Positions 63,103-64,000 of a DNA stretch of 64,000 bases are shown here, piece by piece; position 1 is the stretch's first letter, and the number at the start of each line of letters is the position of its first letter. This DNA comes from Roseibium album (GTDB lineage: Bacteria; Pseudomonadota; Alphaproteobacteria; Rhizobiales; Stappiaceae), in assembly GCA_001404055.1 (NCBI GenBank), contig CXTY01000014.1:372001-436000 (forward strand), written 5' to 3'. The notes beneath the pieces are model-generated. The model had not been told where the DNA came from. It saw nothing but the letters and a program-made list of their open reading frames with translations, and did not search any database. The translations under genes and the position numbers were made by a program.

Positions 63103-63906
63103 ATGTCAGGCTTGAACGCAGCGATCTTAGCCATTCACCAGCGTAACAGCGCTGCGCCCCTTCCCGCCGCGCCGCGGGCAGTATCCGTCGGCACGGACGA
63201 TGAGATCGTGGAAGTCGGAACTGACTTTGGCGAGGCCGAAGGCCAGTCTTTCATGATTGAGTATGTCGCTGCTTCCGGGGAATGTACGTCCCGCAGGATC
63301 ACCGTTTGGGGCATCCAGGAGAATACGGACGGCACCCCGTTGCTGGTAGCCAGATGCCACGAGCGGAACGCACAACGAACGTTTCAGGTCGATCGCATCA
63401 AATGCTGCATCGACTATGATGGCGAAGTGCACGCCAATGTGCCGGATTTCCTGAACGAGACCTTCGGTCTTGCTATCGGTGCACCGCCAAACAACGAACC
63501 AGAGACAGCCTCCCCGAAACAGCCTGCAATGTCCGATTGGGACCAGGCGCGTGCGTATTTGCGGCCACACGCGGAAATTCTCGCCGCACTTTCCTTGAGC
63601 GATGGGACCATGAGCAGGGCGGAAGTCGACGTCGCAGTTTGCCACTGCAACCATATTGCGGGATCTGGCGGCTTCTTCACGGCGGCTGATCAGGACAAAC
63701 TGATGGCCTATATCAAACGCCTGCGCCCGACCGAAAAGACGCTGCAAAAATCGGTCGAGAGTTTAAGTGGCGCGCGCCCACACGAAATCACCGATCTGTT
63801 GATCAGCGCCGTCGAACTGATTGATATTGACGGCACTCGGGACCTGGCGGAAGTGGAGCTTGTCAATCAGCTCTCGCAGGAACTGGCGAAAATCGATATG
63901 GCGTAG
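63103..63906 (+). CDS. WYL-like plus TerB-like domain protein
   Basis: 267 residues of two parts. Residues ~45-115 (SFMIEYVAASGECTSRRITVWGIQENTDGTPLLVARCHERNAQRTFQVDRIKCCIDYDG) have the layout of a WYL domain: Y/W at the start, a central strand pair and an arginine-rich RTFQVDRI. Residues ~145-265 (HAEILAALSLSDGTMSRAEVDVAVCHCNHI ... LISAVELIDIDGTRDLAEVELVNQLSQEL) resemble a TerB-type acidic helical domain. This WYL-TerB architecture is seen in regulatory or stress proteins, but the actual role is unknown. No DNA-binding HTH is present. The 226-base gap to dnaB holds only the hairpins. Confidence 0.7.
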   Translation: MSGLNAAILAIHQRNSAAPLPAAPRAVSVGTDDEIVEVGTDFGEAEGQSFMIEYVAASGECTSRRITVWGIQENTDGTPLLVARCHERNAQRTFQVDRIKCCIDYDGEVHANVPDFLNETFGLAIGAPPNNEPETASPKQPAMSDWDQARAYLRPHAEILAALSLSDGTMSRAEVDVAVCHCNHIAGSGGFFTAADQDKLMAYIKRLRPTEKTLQKSVESLSGARPHEITDLLISAVELIDIDGTRDLAEVELVNQLSQELAKIDMA

Positions 63907-64000
63907 GGTGCCGTTCCCTGCCCTCCCCACCGGATTCTCATACCCTGGTCAGGGAGACACCAACCTCCGCTTTTGACCTGCTCCTTCCTTGACGCAGACT

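Noticed and set aside
1-64000. Looked for tRNA/rRNA genes, integrases, transposases, prophage genes, attachment-site repeats and toxin-antitoxin pairs
   Set aside because: None could be supported by eye; gaps are short and gene order is of core-chromosome type. A tRNA or Rfam scan would settle small RNAs I may have missed.

Overview
The window reads as an ordinary, gene-dense stretch of an alphaproteobacterial chromosome. It is most likely from Hyphomicrobiales (Rhizobiales) and perhaps a marine Stappiaceae-type organism; the order is well supported by gene content, the family is inference. Evidence: an HdaA-type DnaA regulator, the run purN/purM - AI-2E permease - hdaA - ppk - ppx - rnd - aspS, the order lptF-lptG-lptD-surA-like-pdxA-rsmA, fabD-fabG-acpP-fabF-mltG-yicC-gmk, and rpsF-rpsR-rplI-dnaB with an unusually long acidic L9 tail. 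I see no rRNA, tRNA, CRISPR array, insertion sequence, prophage or integrase.

Layout. 1-7.3 kb is accessory and metabolic: the end of a solute-binding protein, an OxyR-like regulator without the OxyR cysteines next to an ABM-domain monooxygenase, two small proteins, a ureidoglycine aminohydrolase, a CSS-type EAL phosphodiesterase divergent from a PfkB sugar kinase across two dyads, and an exported protein of unknown function. 7.4-21.8 kb is housekeeping: an MsbA-like exporter, aspS, a DUF5993-DsbB pair, an orphan ParA, rnd, ppx-ppk, hdaA, a permease and purM-purN. 22-28.1 kb holds three unrelated peptidases without evident signal peptides (astacin-like zinc protease, serine carboxypeptidase S10, DUF885-like HExxH protein). 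The last two form an operon divergent from a MocR-type regulator. 28.3-41.5 kb is mixed: DUF983, an orphan molybdoenzyme, a YHYH protein, ndk, a DUF4344 metallopeptidase-like protein, a membrane-bound AraC regulator divergent from an alpha/beta hydrolase, an ABC-F protein with a HAD phosphatase, a Gly/Asn-rich exported protein, a rhodanese, holC and a 38-residue peptide. 41.6-64 kb is envelope and core machinery: pepA, the lpt-pdxA-rsmA operon, a LysR regulator, the fatty-acid synthesis and cell-wall operon on the minus strand, the ribosomal/dnaB block on the plus strand, and a WYL/TerB-like protein.

How the parts work together. lptF/G/D with the SurA-like chaperone build the outer membrane; fabD/G/acpP/fabF supply acyl chains for it; mltG trims nascent glycan strands. 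purM/purN make purines, whereas the ureidoglycine enzyme degrades their end products. DsbB and the cysteine-bearing CSS-EAL sensor could be functionally linked through periplasmic redox state, but that is inference.

The best candidate for something not well described is the MocR-flanked peptidase cluster. The most concrete regulatory signals are perfect dyads at 4929-4944, 4975-4999, 21986-22006, 34917-34942 and 51314-51335. No single locus here clearly qualifies as an entirely new system.
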